A DNA stretch of 64,000 bases from the NCBI GenBank assembly GCA_036244855.1, contig BQKZ01001676.1, positions 6,628-70,627 of the forward strand, written 5' to 3'. Source of the DNA: Temnopleurus reevesii. Its lineage: Eukaryota > Echinodermata > Echinoidea > Temnopleuroida > Temnopleuridae. Under the pieces are notes generated by a model. That model made no database searches and was not told the origin of the DNA. It saw only the letters and a program-made list of their open reading frames with translations. This document shows, piece by piece, positions 32,206 through 42,610 of the stretch (its first letter is position 1; every line of letters starts with the position of its first letter). A program made the position numbers and the translations under genes.

Positions 32206-32513
32206 TAATTATAATAATAATAATAATACACGGCTTTTATATAGCGCTTATCAACTCTTCATTAGAATTCTCTAAGCGCTCTACAATTGCAGCATTATTA
32301 CCCTGGCTTTAGCCCAGCAGCAACTTTATTAGCGCACTTGGCATTTCAAGGAAAAATTTCCTACCAGGTACCCATTCACCTCACCTGGGTTGAGTGCAGC
32401 ACAATGTGGATGAATTTCTTGCTGAAGGAAATTGACGCCATAGGTGGGATTCGAACCTACGACCCTCTGGTTGAAAGGCGAGAGTCATGACCACTACACT
32501 ACGGCGCCTCCAC
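32206..32513 (-). mobile_element. tRNA-derived SINE, full length, reverse
   Basis: This is the most complete copy. Read on the minus strand, a head GGAGGCGCCGTAGTGTAGTG leads to a box B GGTTCGAATCCCACC, the body with CAACCCAGGTGAGGTGAATG, TTTAGCCCAGCAG (complement) and the tail AGCGCTATATAAAAGCCGTG, ending in (ATT)n. The length is ~308 bp. It is the best reference for the family in this window. Confidence 0.9.
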
Positions 32514-32524
32514 TTATTAGAAGG

Positions 32525-33870
32525 CTTGAAGAAAAGTTTAGGGTGGCCCATTTTCAGAGGGTTGGTCGTTTGTGGGCATTGGATCATCCAGACATTTTTT
32601 TTTGTCTAAATCTGTCATCGAGGTGAAAAGTCATTTCATAAGAAGCACATTCATGCATGCTAACATTGCTTTTGCCCAAAGGCAAGTTACAAAGCTAGGG
32701 ACATAACACGGTTGCAAATAAATGTGCATTCTCCACCGTGCCGAACCCTCGGACACCCCGCATCGCTCATGTTTTCCGCTGTTCTTTCGCATGCACATTT
32801 TCGATTTTGAGCAGCAACCGCAGCCGGCCAAGAGGTCAGCCCAAAATGTTTCATGCTCAAATGATGGAGCGATCATCGTTCAAATTATCGAACTTACAAC
32901 ATCTGACAATAACTTTATAGATGCTATGTCACATTTTATCTTATGATTATCATGAAAATGGATTTTCCAGTTTATAATTCTTGTTCTTTCCTCTAATTTT
33001 ACTGTAAGTTTCAATTATTTGAGTGAAAAGCAAACCCCCCAAAATTTGAGGGTCGTTATGGGTCGGTGGTGGGCATTGGATCGTCCAAACAATTTTTCTT
33101 ATGTCACAAAGGTGAAATGTCATTTCACGAGAAGCACATTCATGCACGCTAACATTGCTTCTGGCCACAGGCGATTTACAAAGTCAGGGAATAAACATGG
33201 TTGTAAGGAAATGTATTTTCTCTTTGCTGCCGAACCCTCGGACACCCCGCATCGCTCATGTATTCCGCTGTATTCTCGCACGCACATTTTCGATTTTGAG
33301 CCACAACCGCAGCCGGCCAAGAGGTCGGCCCGGAGTGTTTCATGTACAAGCTATAGAGCGATCATCGTTAAAAGTTTCTGACTTCGAACATCTGGCAATA
33401 AATTTTTAGGTTTTATTTTACATTTTTTGTTATAATTTTCATGAAAATGAACTTTTCAGGTTATAATTCTTGTGTTTTCCTCTAATTTTACTGTAGGTTT
33501 TATTTATTTGAGTGAAAAGCAAACCCCCAAAATTGAGGTTTGTTGTGGCTCGGTTGTGGGCATTGGATCATACAAACTATTTTTTTGTCTCATCGAGGTG
33601 AAAAGTCATTTCATAAGAAGCACATTCATGCACGCTAACATTGCTTCTGCCCACGGGCAATTTACAAAGCGAGGGACTAAACATGGTTGCAAGTAAATGT
33701 ATATTCTCCTCGTTGCCGAACTCTCAGACACCCCACATCGCTCACGTTTTCGGCTGTTCTTTCGCATGCACACTTTCGATTTTGAGCCGCAACCGCAGCC
33801 GGCCAAGAGGTCAGCGTTGAGTTTTTCATGCACGGACTCTGGAGCGATAATCGTTAAAAGTTTCTGAAAT
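32525..33870. repeat. ~490-bp satellite with GC-rich core, three units
   Basis: Unit anchors (GGGCATTGGATC) lie at 32574, 33071 and 33558, periods 497 and 487. Each unit has an AT-rich half and a GC-rich core with ACACCCCGCATCGCTCATG, ATTTTCGATTTTGAGC and CGCAGCCGGCCAAGAGGTC. The core is better conserved than the rest. Each core is open on both strands: minus-strand frames of 66-81 codons share Gly-Cys-Gly, Cys-Gly-Val-Ser-Glu and Leu-Gln-Pro-Cys. These have no recognised domain, and double-strand openness argues for composition over coding. A fourth core follows the join at 34928. Confidence 0.85.
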
Positions 33871-34290
33871 TCTCTAACCCGATTGGCTGAGAGAGGAGAA
33901 ATGTTGATTGTGCATGTTTGTGAAACACTCTCGATTTTGCTGCGACAGACGCGGAGTCGAAATGCGCTTTAACTTGTAGTGTTGTATTGCATGCGTGTGA
34001 TATCCCTGCTGGAAGTTGGATACAATGAGAAGAAAAGTTTGTACAGCTAAAACAGTTTTGCCATGTCGCGCTGATTATTGTATCTGCAACCTCATAATTG
34101 TTGGATTCCAATAACCGGTAGTGTTTTTTGTAGGGGGGGGGGGAATTAATAATGTTGGTCTTAAAAGTTCCTTGCATTTGTTTTCATTAATTACTGAAAA
34201 ATATACAAGAGCCATGTACAGGCAAACATCACAAATTAAGCGTCTTTTCATTTCCAAGCAAGCATAGAAGTGGATGCGATCTCTGCATGC
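33870..34290. other. Sequence flanking the satellite, with CCAAT-type motif
   Basis: An inverted CCAAT box (ATTGG at 33882-33886 within GATTGGCTGAGAG) and a GCGACAGACGCGGAGTCG block follow the last core. Both recur at 35260-35350 in the second copy. A G11 run lies at 34133-34143. Confidence 0.5.
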
Positions 34291-34295
34291 AATAT

Positions 34296-34520
34296 CCCAG
34301 TTTGCTAATTTATTCAAATTTATACACATTTCTTGCAAACAAAAGGAGTTATTTTATATTTTTTAAACCCGTCGGTAACAATTGGACTACAGTACTTGGA
34401 ATCCAGTGCGCATGCAATACTTGTTGCTTGTCGGACAATCCTCGATCAAGGTTATGGGTTGTCAAGAACAACCTTTGTGTTAGAAGTACGCATAAAATTT
34501 GCATCAATTAGTGAGCTGGT
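34296..34520 (-). mobile_element. Family A MITE, reverse
   Basis: The blocks TTTGCTAATTTATTCAAATT, ACAGTACTTGGAATCCAGTG, GTTGTCAAGAACAACCTTTG and TGCATCAATTAGTGAGCTGG give a diverged copy in reverse orientation. Confidence 0.8.
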
Positions 34521-34559
34521 CTATTGAGGAATGATTTATATATTCACAAATCCCAGCTG

Positions 34560-34927
34560 TCCCAGATAGATATTAAGGAGGTTACGCTCGACAACGGAGT
34601 GGCTCAACGATGGGAGAATTCGTCAGATTCCTGCGTTCGTGCTAACCCGTCCTTATTCCCTCCGTTGCTCTTAACTTCTGTTATGCTACTCGCTCAACGG
34701 CAGTATGCAAATTGAGTGTGAAGCCAGGAATCGAGCTCTCACGCCAAAATCCAAAGATTTGCATAATATAGGCACGTGATACGCTTGGCCGCATCTGATT
34801 GGCTACGTTCCTGCATCTAAGACGGACGTGGGATTGAGCAAAGACCATTGTAGAATTCTGCTCTTCGCCGCTGTTGTCACTGGCAACCAGCGAAGTCGAC
34901 CTAGACGGGTCGAAAATGGTATTGATC
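34560..34927. promoter_or_regulatory. Promoter-like segment with two octamers, E-box, CCAAT and X-box motifs
   Basis: Within ~180 bp lie ATGCAAAT (34705-34712), the inverted octamer ATTTGCAT (34757-34764), the E-box CACGTG (34773-34778), an inverted CCAAT box (34798-34802) and an RFX/X-box-like GTTGTC-ACT-GGCAAC (34873-34887). CCAAT plus octamer is typical of histone-type promoters and X-boxes are typical of ciliary gene promoters. No downstream gene is visible because the segment ends at the N at 34928. Function is inferred from motifs only. Confidence 0.4.
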
Positions 34928-34928
34928 N
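34928..34928. other. Single-N contig join
   Basis: Sequence after the N matches 33548 onward (offset 1381) through the satellite core, the CCAAT flank and the family A element to about 35890. The promoter-like segment before the N has no counterpart in the second copy. Confidence 0.85.
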
Positions 34929-35270
34929 GCTCAGTTGTGGGCATTGGATCATACAAACTATTTTTTTGTCTCATCGAGGTGAAAAGTCATTTCATAAGAA
35001 GCACATTCGTGCACAATAACATTGCTTCTGGCCACGAGCGATTTACAAAGTGAGGGACTAAACATGGTTGCAAATTAATGTGCATTCTCCTCTCTGCTGA
35101 ACCCTCTGACACCCCGCATCGCTCGTGTATTCCGCTATACTCTCGCATGCACATTTTCGATTTTGAGCCGCAACCGCAGCCGGCCAAGAGGTCAGCGTTG
35201 AGTTTTTCATGCACGGACTCTGGAGCGATAATCGTTAAAAGTTTCGGAAATTCTCAAACCTGATTGGCTG
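34929..35270. repeat. ~490-bp satellite, one unit after the join
   Basis: A single core and preceding AT-rich half, most similar to the third unit at 33548-33880 (both end GTTGAGTTTTTCATGCACGG). It should not be counted as a separate unit unless the join is confirmed. Confidence 0.8.
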
Positions 35271-35675
35271 AGAGAGGAAATATGTTGATGGTACGTGTTT
35301 GTGAAACAAACCTGATTTCGCTGCGACAGACGCGGAGTCGAAAAGCGCTTTGACTTGTAGTGTTGGATTGCATGCGTGTTATATCCCTGCAGAAAGATGT
35401 ATGCAATGATAAAGGAAAGTTTGTACAGCTAATAACGGTTTTGCCATGTTACACTGATTATTGTAATTACAACCTCAGAATTGTCGGATTCTAATTACTA
35501 GTAATATTTTTCATCCAAAATCATTTGGGGAATAACATTGGTCTTAAAAGTTCCTTGTATTTGTTTTATTGATTACTGAGAAATATACAACAGCCCTGGG
35601 TTACACATCACAAATTGAACGTCTTTTGATTTCCAGGAAAGCAAAGTAGTGGATGTGATCTCTGCATGCAATATC

Positions 35676-36058
35676 CCAGTTTGCTAATTTATTCAAATTT
35701 ATGCAAACTTCTGGCTAACAAAAGGAGTTATTTGATATTCTTTAAACCTGTTAGTAACAATTGGACAACAGTACTTGGAATCCAGTTTGCATGCAATACT
35801 TGTTGCTTGTCGGACAAGCCTTGGACAAGTTTTTTGGTTGTCAAGAGCAACTTTTGTGTAAGAGGTTCGCATAAAATTTGCTGAGGTAAATGGGGACGGT
35901 AGGAAGAAATTCCTTGTGATGCGGAGCGCTGTAATGGTTGCCAGCTAGAGCCGGGTAATAGTCAGTGTAAAGCTTTCAGCGCCATGAGCACCGATAAGGT
36001 GGACCTGTGCGCTATACAAGTAGCCACCATTATTCATTATCAATTAGCGAGCTGGTCT
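35676..36058 (-). mobile_element. Family A MITE, reverse, interrupted by a SINE-related insertion
   Basis: The left part, from TTTGCTAATTTATTCAAATT to CGCATAAAATTTGCT, and the right part AATTAGCGAGCTGGTCTATT together form one family A copy. The insertion lies three bases from the usual ATTTGCATCAATTAG junction. Confidence 0.8.
35881..36040 (+). mobile_element. SINE tail of the second subtype, inserted in family A
   Basis: GAGGTAAATGGGGACGGTAG through AGAGCCGGGTAATAGTC, CGCCATGAGCACC and TGTGCGCTATACAAGTAG, ending in an ATTATT-rich tail. This matches the 3' subtype at 10385-10475. The tRNA-like head is missing, as in 5'-truncated SINEs. Confidence 0.7.
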
Positions 36059-36104
36059 ATTGTAGCAAGGTTTATATATTCAGAAATCCCAATTAATCTG
36101 GAAT

Positions 36105-36240
36105 ATGCATGAAAGATATGAAGAGTGAATCATCAAACAGCTGAGCCAAATATTTTCACCAGAAAGAAAGCATTTATGAGTATTGTTATCATGATTACTC
36201 TCATGAGAAAATATTTGGTTCAGTTGTCAGTTATTCACAT
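36105..36240. mobile_element. Small palindromic element related to family B
   Basis: The arms AGAGTGAATCATCAAACAGC...CCAAATATTTTC and GAAAATATTTGG...CAGTTGTCAGTTATTCAC are inverted partners. GGAATATGCATGAAAG at the left resembles the family B terminus. The right terminus runs into the TTAA at 36241. Confidence 0.5.
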
Positions 36241-36244
36241 TTAA

Positions 36245-36707
36245 AGGTATAGATTCGTAATGGTTGGGATGCAGAAAGTGATGTGAAACGAGCTGATGCA
36301 TTCACAAGTTCCTTTACATACATAAATATAACTGTGTACGAAATAAGGAGAGAAAATTGTACGTATTCTGGAGTATTTTACGTCGAACACGCCAATCAGC
36401 CATGATTCCTATGGTGTGCTAAGTGCTTTCGCACGGGGGAGCGTCGGCCCAGAATGGGCGGAGCGATCGGTGGAATTGTCTGTGGTGTGTGAGTTCGCAT
36501 TCATTTTGTACGTGAAGCATGTTGTCCTAGGGAGGGAGACCGCAGCATCATTTTTGTATTTTGCGATAAGCCATTTCTTGATCGATTTTAATCAAACAAA
36601 CTATGAACATGCTCTAATTTACCATTGAAAAACTGAATTATGATAATACTTTTACTACAGCTCACAAAGTAGTTAAATATCTGAAGCGCCATCCTCCCAA
36701 AATCTGT
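36245..36707. mobile_element. Family J element, copy 1 (463 bp)
   Basis: It is collinear with 42611-43080 and, like it, bounded by TTAA (36241-36244 and 36708-36711). A GC-rich middle (CGGAGCGATCGGTGGAATTG, TTTTGTACGTGAAGCATGTT) lies between AT-rich ends. Terminal inverted repeats are very short (AGG-type), so the superfamily is uncertain. The plus-strand 70-codon frame is not conserved in copy 2. Confidence 0.7.
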
Positions 36708-36711
36708 TTAA

Positions 36712-37150
36712 ACTTCTATCCTTGTTTATATTTGATAAGTGTTGGCATCTCTGTTTTAGTTCAAGACAACCAGAACAATAGTGTTCACTTGATTTTTTTC
36801 CCCACAAAAGTTCCAAAACATGTAAGATGAATACACCCAAAGCAAAATTTCCTGTTCTTTTGTCGCTAAATATAGAAACTGCAAAACAGGGATACTTTCA
36901 CTTCGGACTTGAATACACCAATTGGCCACATAATGATAGCTGAAAAAAAGACCCTCTCTTCGATAGTACATCGATCAAAATATTTGGGTGAATACCATTT
37001 GACAGTTTTCAGTCCATTCTTTTGCTCTAGCTGTGCTATTCTTTAAATTCAGACCAAATTTTGGGAGTGAAATCAGTGCTTCCTCAAGTTACAGTGGGAG
37101 TAAAAATTTTAAAAAAAAGTCTAGAGGGTAGTCTACAATCTGATACCCAA
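36712..37150. other. Unassigned sequence with a family B end fragment
   Basis: AGTGTTGGCATCTCTGTTTT near 36738 matches the right end of family B. Nothing else is recognised. Confidence 0.45.
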
Positions 37151-37151
37151 G

Positions 37152-37336
37152 GAAAATAGCAGAGATGCCAACGGTTCCATAATATGCATGAGGGGTTTTT
37201 TTTGCATAGGAATGCAAGATTTTCATCACAATTATATGGCTGATTATTCATGTTTGCTCTCACTTTTGTTCAGCTGTTACATTATTCAAACTTTATTTTT
37301 TGCTGAATACATATTTTGGAATGGTTGGCATATCTG
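37152..37336. mobile_element. Family B MITE, single dispersed copy
   Basis: The ends GATGCCAACGGTTCCATAAT and TTTTGGAATGGTTGGCATA are inverted partners ~180 bp apart. Inside are GCATGAGGGG and a reversed GCTCTCACTTTTGTTCAGC. It lacks the ~110-bp spacer found between units of the satellite array, which shows that the MITE exists outside the array. Confidence 0.75.
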
Positions 37337-37339
37337 AAA

Positions 37340-38300
37340 TACATGAAATAGAAGTTTTGCTAGTCATTAATCCAGACCCTGTTGCTCCTAAAGTAGCTGG
37401 CACTAAATAAACATACTCAAATGGGTCTGAATGTGCATACTACTGCCCCAATCCCTCCCACTGTTTCATTGGGCCTTGTGCCAAGGCATAGTAAATGCAT
37501 ATTCATGAGATGGAAACAGCTCATGCATGATGCATGACATGCTCATTTCTATTCATGATGAGGAGGTTGATTGACAGTTGAGATGGAAGCAGAGTGTGGG
37601 AAGATGGTAGTCTTCATTTCCAAACCTAAATTAAAGTTTTTGTTGAATCGTTGCTGAAATATTTGCAAAGGTACTTTTGAATGCTGAAGGCTAAACAGAA
37701 AATTTATTTTGGTTTTTAAACAATAGCCCATCAGTGACTTTGATAATTAGATTGACGGAGGAAAAAGGGGTTAAAGTGAAATCAAGATTTGCTAATGGGT
37801 CTGGAAAAGGATTCTAATTCTCAAAGAAGTTTTGCAGTTTAGAGGACAAGTAGAGAAATGACTCCACCATATGCGCGAGTACAATGGGACAATTGATACC
37901 AATCGGACCCTTTTAGCAAACCAAATTGAGTCGCTACTATTCCAATCAAAAGGGGATTTGATTTGCTCCCATTTCTTACTTGAAGTTTATTCACCTTTTA
38001 TCTTTGGAGACCCCCCCCCCTCCATCCCTACCTTTTCAGCCCCTAAAGTGATGGTCAATTTTTCCTTTTTTTTAAATTCATGATCCGCTCTATTTTCACT
38101 GCTCAGTGTTGTGTACTTTCTAAAAGTATAAGAGTAATTTTTGCAGGTCACTGGTGAATAATATATTTCAACTCTGAAGTTTTTGTTTAAAAGAATTAGA
38201 AATCATTATTGAAATGATACTTGGAAATAAAAGAGATCAAAATTCTTTTCTTTCAACACTTGCACATAAACTACTGATTCATGCAAAAATGATAAAGATA
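37340..38300. other. Unassigned AT-rich sequence
   Basis: No gene or clear repeat is recognised. C-rich runs lie near 38011-38020. Open frames of 60-70 codons show no motif. Confidence 0.5.
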
Positions 38301-38308
38301 TAAATTAA

Positions 38309-38615
38309 AGACTAGGTCTGGACCAGAATAGTCTTGTTTTTGTTATAAGAAGAAAAATCAGATGAACAGAAAAAAATTGTTTGAAGTAGATATGACAATT
38401 AATAAGAAAGTTATGAACATTTCAGTCATATAACTCAACAGTGATTTTCATGCAAATCTGAAAATTTTGGTCATGTGATTAATGGTCGGTTGTGTAATTG
38501 AAAAATTCATAACTTACTTATTTATAAGTCAGATTTACTTCAAACTTTTTCGATCTGTTCATCAGATTCATGTGCTTGTAAACACTGCAAGAATTTTCTG
38601 GTTCAGACCCAAACT
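38309..38615. mobile_element. TTAA foldback element, 307 bp
   Basis: The ends are AGACTAGGTCTGGACCAGAA and the imperfectly inverted TTCTGGTTCAGACCCAAACT. The inner arms TTTGAAGTAGATATGACAA and GTCAGATTTACTTCAAA also pair. TTAA flanks both ends (38305-38308 and 38616-38619). Confidence 0.8.
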
Positions 38616-38639
38616 TTAAATCATTCAAGTAAATATGTA

Positions 38640-39480
38640 CCAATATTTTAATTAAGCTCTTTGCAGAAAATATATTATTTTCTAACTATTCAGCTTGATA
38701 GAGTGTACATTAGAAAACATGAAATTTAAAAGCACAACATTTTTGAGCATCAAATGATTATTTTTCTTCATTTTTTTCTTGAATCATACCGTTTTGTATA
38801 ATTGTGACCCATACATTCACTTTTCATGGAATTAAACATTTATTTCCTTTAAAAAAATATCAACATAAGTAAATACAAGATGTAGAACAAGGTAAGGAGG
38901 TGAAAACCTTTTGTAAGAAAAATCATTTGAATCATTCTGAATTTTTATTGTATTAGGGCTAGTTTTAGACATTGATCTCGCGGAATTAAAATATTTTTCT
39001 TTTATTCTCTTGAAAAAAAGGATTACTTGACAGACATTTGTAGGACAATTATGTACAAACTAATGGGGAAACCCCTTTAACTTATGAGAGCTCTCAAGAG
39101 ATTTCTTATTTACTTTTCATAGTCAAATAAATGCGGTTGTCAAAAAACAGTTGATTTAATAGAATAGCAAAGTAAAAAAAAAAAAGGTACAGAAATGTGA
39201 TAAAAACTAGAATGTGGATTTGCCTTTGTCGGCTATAGGAAATGTTGTCGATATCTTTTTCCTTATTCTCCTGTTTTACATCACTAAGAACTAGAATGTA
39301 AGATTTGAAATAAAAGTGAGGATTTATAGAATTTACATTAATGATAGGATTTCCTCATTAATCTTGTTTGAACAGAGATAAAATCCTGTTTTCATCTGTT
39401 AACACATTATAGCATTACAATGGTTAGGATGAAAATTGCATACTTAAAAACATTGTTGAACATTGTTTTGTTAAATGCTA
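38640..39480. other. Unassigned AT-rich sequence
   Basis: I see no gene or repeat. An A-rich run lies near 39174-39184. Confidence 0.5.
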
Positions 39481-39490
39481 CCTAAATGTG

Positions 39491-39711
39491 CCGGTTTACT
39501 TATATATTCAAATTAATGTGCGTTTCTTACAAACGAACTAGTTACGTGGTATTCCTTAAACCGGTTGATAACAATGAGACTACAATACTTGGAATCCAGT
39601 TTGGATACATTAATTGTGTCGGGAAAGCCTCAGACAAACTTTCGGCTTGTCAAGAACAACCTTTGTGTCAAAGATATGCATACAATTCGCATCTATATGT
39701 AAACCCGCCTA
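39491..39711 (-). mobile_element. Family A MITE, reverse
   Basis: The left end CCGGTTTACTTATATATTCA and the right end CATCTATATGTAAACCCGCC bracket the usual core (GAGACTACAATACTTGGAAT, TTGTCAAGAACAACC). A ~12-bp deletion after TTGGATACATTAA separates it from the copy at 40504. Confidence 0.85.
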
Positions 39712-40502
39712 TTGTTGATGGTGTACATAAACTAAGCTGTGAGAATGTTAGGCTTCAAAATCAACGATTAGTGCTTTCAAACAGTAAAATGAAACATATC
39801 ACCTACATAAGCACACTGTGCAGTAATAATAAAGCGGGTGCTTTATAAAAAAAAAAATCATTGATATCTTGATATTGCCTGTATAATTTCCTTCTTTTTT
39901 GCATTCTCTTTTTTTTTTCAACAATCTGAATGTTATAACATTGGTCACACATCTTAATTTGAGAATGTTTTAAAATAACAAATCTTGATGTGTGACAATG
40001 TCTTTAATTGTTACTAACTGGGATACACATTGTGGCTTGCCCTACCTAGCAACAATGGATCCCATCTATTGAATTGAGATTGTTTGTTATCAGGTGGATA
40101 AATATATTCTCATTGAACATTGACAAAGTTGAATGCATTATAAAATTCTACTTAATAAAGAATAATCTTTAAAAAAAAAAGATTCGAACTAAAAATAATA
40201 ATTTTTTTTTACAGGAGCAGAATTATTTGGTGAGCCGAGCAAATGAAGTTTGAAGAAATCTGACAAGTTATAAAAGAAAGGTAATGAATTTTTAATGATT
40301 TGAAAAAATGGGGAAAAGGAGTGAAAATTATCAGACATTTTGCCCATTTGATGATATCATGGGTGCACTACTTACCATCATTTTGTTTATGTTTATGGTG
40401 CAAAATTCATCATTTTTACAGAAAGTTTTCATACAACTTGTATAAATGTAAACATCTACATATCTATTATGAAGATATACTACAGTTAACTTTTTTAAGG
40501 AA
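39711..40502. other. Non-coding sequence, duplicated after the join
   Basis: It contains AGCACACTGTGCAGTAATAA, GGCTTGCCCTACCTAGCAAC and the left part of a TTAA-family arm (TTTTTTACAGGAGCAGAA near 40208). The whole segment recurs at 40711-41520. Confidence 0.6.
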
Positions 40503-40503
40503 N
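40503..40503. other. Single-N contig join
   Basis: Sequence after the N (CAAATTAATGTGCGTTTCTT) matches 39509 onward (offset 995 at the start) through about 40502. The copies differ by small indels and substitutions, consistent with two haplotypes. Confidence 0.85.
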
Positions 40504-40711
40504 CAAATTAATGTGCGTTTCTTACAAACGAACTAGTTACGTGGTATTCCTTAAACCGGTTGATAACAATGAGACTACAATACTTGGAATCCAGTTTGCA
40601 TACATTACTTGTTGCTATGTCGGGAAAGCCTCAGACAAATTTTCGGCTTGTCAAGAACAACCTTTGTGTCAAAGATATGCATACAATTCGCATCTATTTG
40701 TAAACCCGCCT
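40504..40711 (-). mobile_element. Family A MITE, reverse, second copy of 39509-39711
   Basis: The core and the right end CATCTATTTGTAAACCCGCC are the same. The TTGCATACATTACTTGTTGC block is intact here. The left terminus is cut by the join. Confidence 0.85.
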
Positions 40712-41169
40712 ATTGTTGATGGTGTACATAAACTAAGCTGTGAAAATGTGACGCTTCAAAATCAACGATTAGTGCTTTCAAACGGTAAAATGAAACATAT
40801 CACCTACATAAGCACACTGTGCAGTAATAATAAAGCGAGTGCTTTATACAAATTTTCATAGATATCTTGATTATGCCTATATAATTTCCTTCTTTTTGCA
40901 TTCTCTCTTTTTTTCCTTCAATCTGAATGCAATAACATAGGTCACACATCTTGATTTGAGAATGTTTTAAATAACAAAATCTTGATGTGTGACAATGTCT
41001 TTTAAGTGTTACTTACTGAGATACACATTGTGGCTTGCCCTACCTAGCAACAAGGGATCCCATCTATTGAATTGAGATTGTTTGTTATCAGGTTGACAAA
41101 TATGTTCTAATTGAACATTTGACAAAGTTGCATGCATCAAATTTGATTACGTTCCAAATATGGTCTATT

Positions 41170-41800
41170 GAAAGAAGAGTCTAACTAAAAATAATATATT
41201 TTTTTAACAGGAGCAGAAATATTTAGTTAGCCGAACAAAACAACTTTGAAGAACTCTGACAAGTTATAAAAGAAAGATAAATGATTTTTAATGAACAGAT
41301 TTGAAAACATGGGAAAACCAGTGAAAATTATCAGACATTTTGCCCATTTGAAGATGTCATGGGTACACTAATACCATCATTTTGTTTATCATTTTTATGT
41401 TTATGGTGCAAAATTCATAATTTTTACAGAAAATTTTCATACAATTTGTATAAATGTAAACATGCAAATAGGGGATCTACATACATGTACCTATTATGAA
41501 GATATACTACAATTAATTTTTTAAAGGAAGTAATGTTTGATATTTTTTTTTTGGGGGGGGGGGGGGGGGCGAGTAAGATATTATAACATTCTTATCAATA
41601 AATATGATAAATGGTCAGTTTTGCACCTACATGTATGATGTCATCAGGTGTTGATTGATGTAAATGTGTAAACGTTCATAACCTCCTTGTCAGTTTTCCA
41701 ATTTTAAAGAATTATCTTCAGTTCATGTAAATTTTCTGCTCCTGTTGAACAAATGTTATATTTTGCTATAGTCATCTTACGAATATTTAATCTAAACAAT
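41170..41800. mobile_element. Degenerate TTAA-family foldback with G17 run
   Basis: The left arm (AAGAAGAGTCTAACTAAAAA, TTTTTTAACAGGAGCAG) and right arm (TTTTCTGCTCCTGTTGAAC) are inverted partners as in 57889-58277. Inner blocks AAATGGTCAGTTTTGCACC and GTCATCAGGTG also match that element. A run of 17 G lies at 41553-41569. The termini are eroded. Confidence 0.5.
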
Positions 41801-42095
41801 GATTTTTAATTTGCCACTGTAGGAAATTACATCTTAGATCTGTGTATAATGATTGTGAATAAATGTTCTTCTGTTAACCCATTCAGGACAGGGATTAAAG
41901 CCAAATCAATCACTATTTCTTCTTTAAATTGGTAACATTAAAATCTTTGATTCTCTTATTAGAGCATTTCAATTAGTACAATGTTTCAAAATTTAATCTT
42001 CATTGCCAGAAAGTATGTTAAAATGTTCAGATTTGCATGGGAACTAGGAATTTTCAAATGTTTACTGCATTGCCAATTTGATGACTTATTACCAT
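41800..42095. other. Unassigned AT-rich sequence
   Basis: Nothing is recognised. A block near 41990-42090 (CATTGCCAG...TTTGCATGG, then TGCATTGCCAATTTGATGA) resembles part of 44190-44290. Confidence 0.4.
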
Positions 42096-42096
42096 T

Positions 42097-42200
42097 TTAA
42101 TAATAATAATAATAATAATAATACACAAAATTTATATAGCGCTTAATTAAAAAAAAGGTTCAAAGCGCTTTACAATATAAACATAAGAAATATGTATAGA
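42097..42200 (-). mobile_element. SINE tail fragment with (AAT)n
   Basis: An (AAT)n run followed by AATTTATATAGCGCTTAATT and CAAAGCGCTTTACAATATAA matches the tail of the SINE families. No body or head follows. Confidence 0.55.
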
Positions 42201-42610
42201 TTGAATCTAATAATAGCAAGTACAAAATAATGATTATATTAGAATGAGAATTATCAAAACATATCAAAAATGATTAATTTCATTAAAAAAATATCCTTTT
42301 CTCAAATTCTCAAACAGCAAATTGTATTGCACTGATAATAGTCGGGTTTTGGGTAGAATTTTTGTTCTCTTTCTTGCTCATCATGCATCTGGTATATATT
42401 TCAAAGCTCTGCATCAAACGTTATTAACCAAAATACAAAATGTCTTCAATTGCAATGAAAGGGCCAACCCTGAAGACTACCCCCAAGATCACGAATGGGT
42501 GATAGGATTAAGAACATGCTGAGTTATTAGGCCACCCAAGCAATGCCTACACTTGATTGAGATATTTTGACATCATTTCTCCAGCAAATTTCAGATTTTA
42601 TTCTGATTAA

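Noticed and set aside
32440..32513. tRNA gene on the minus strand
   Set aside because: The box-B-like sequence belongs to the head of a dispersed SINE found many times in the window, with mismatched stems.
32525..35270. 5S rRNA, spliced-leader or snRNA tandem gene cluster
   Set aside because: I compared the ~490-bp units with remembered 5S, U1, U2, U6 and U7 landmarks and found none. No box A/B promoter is evident.
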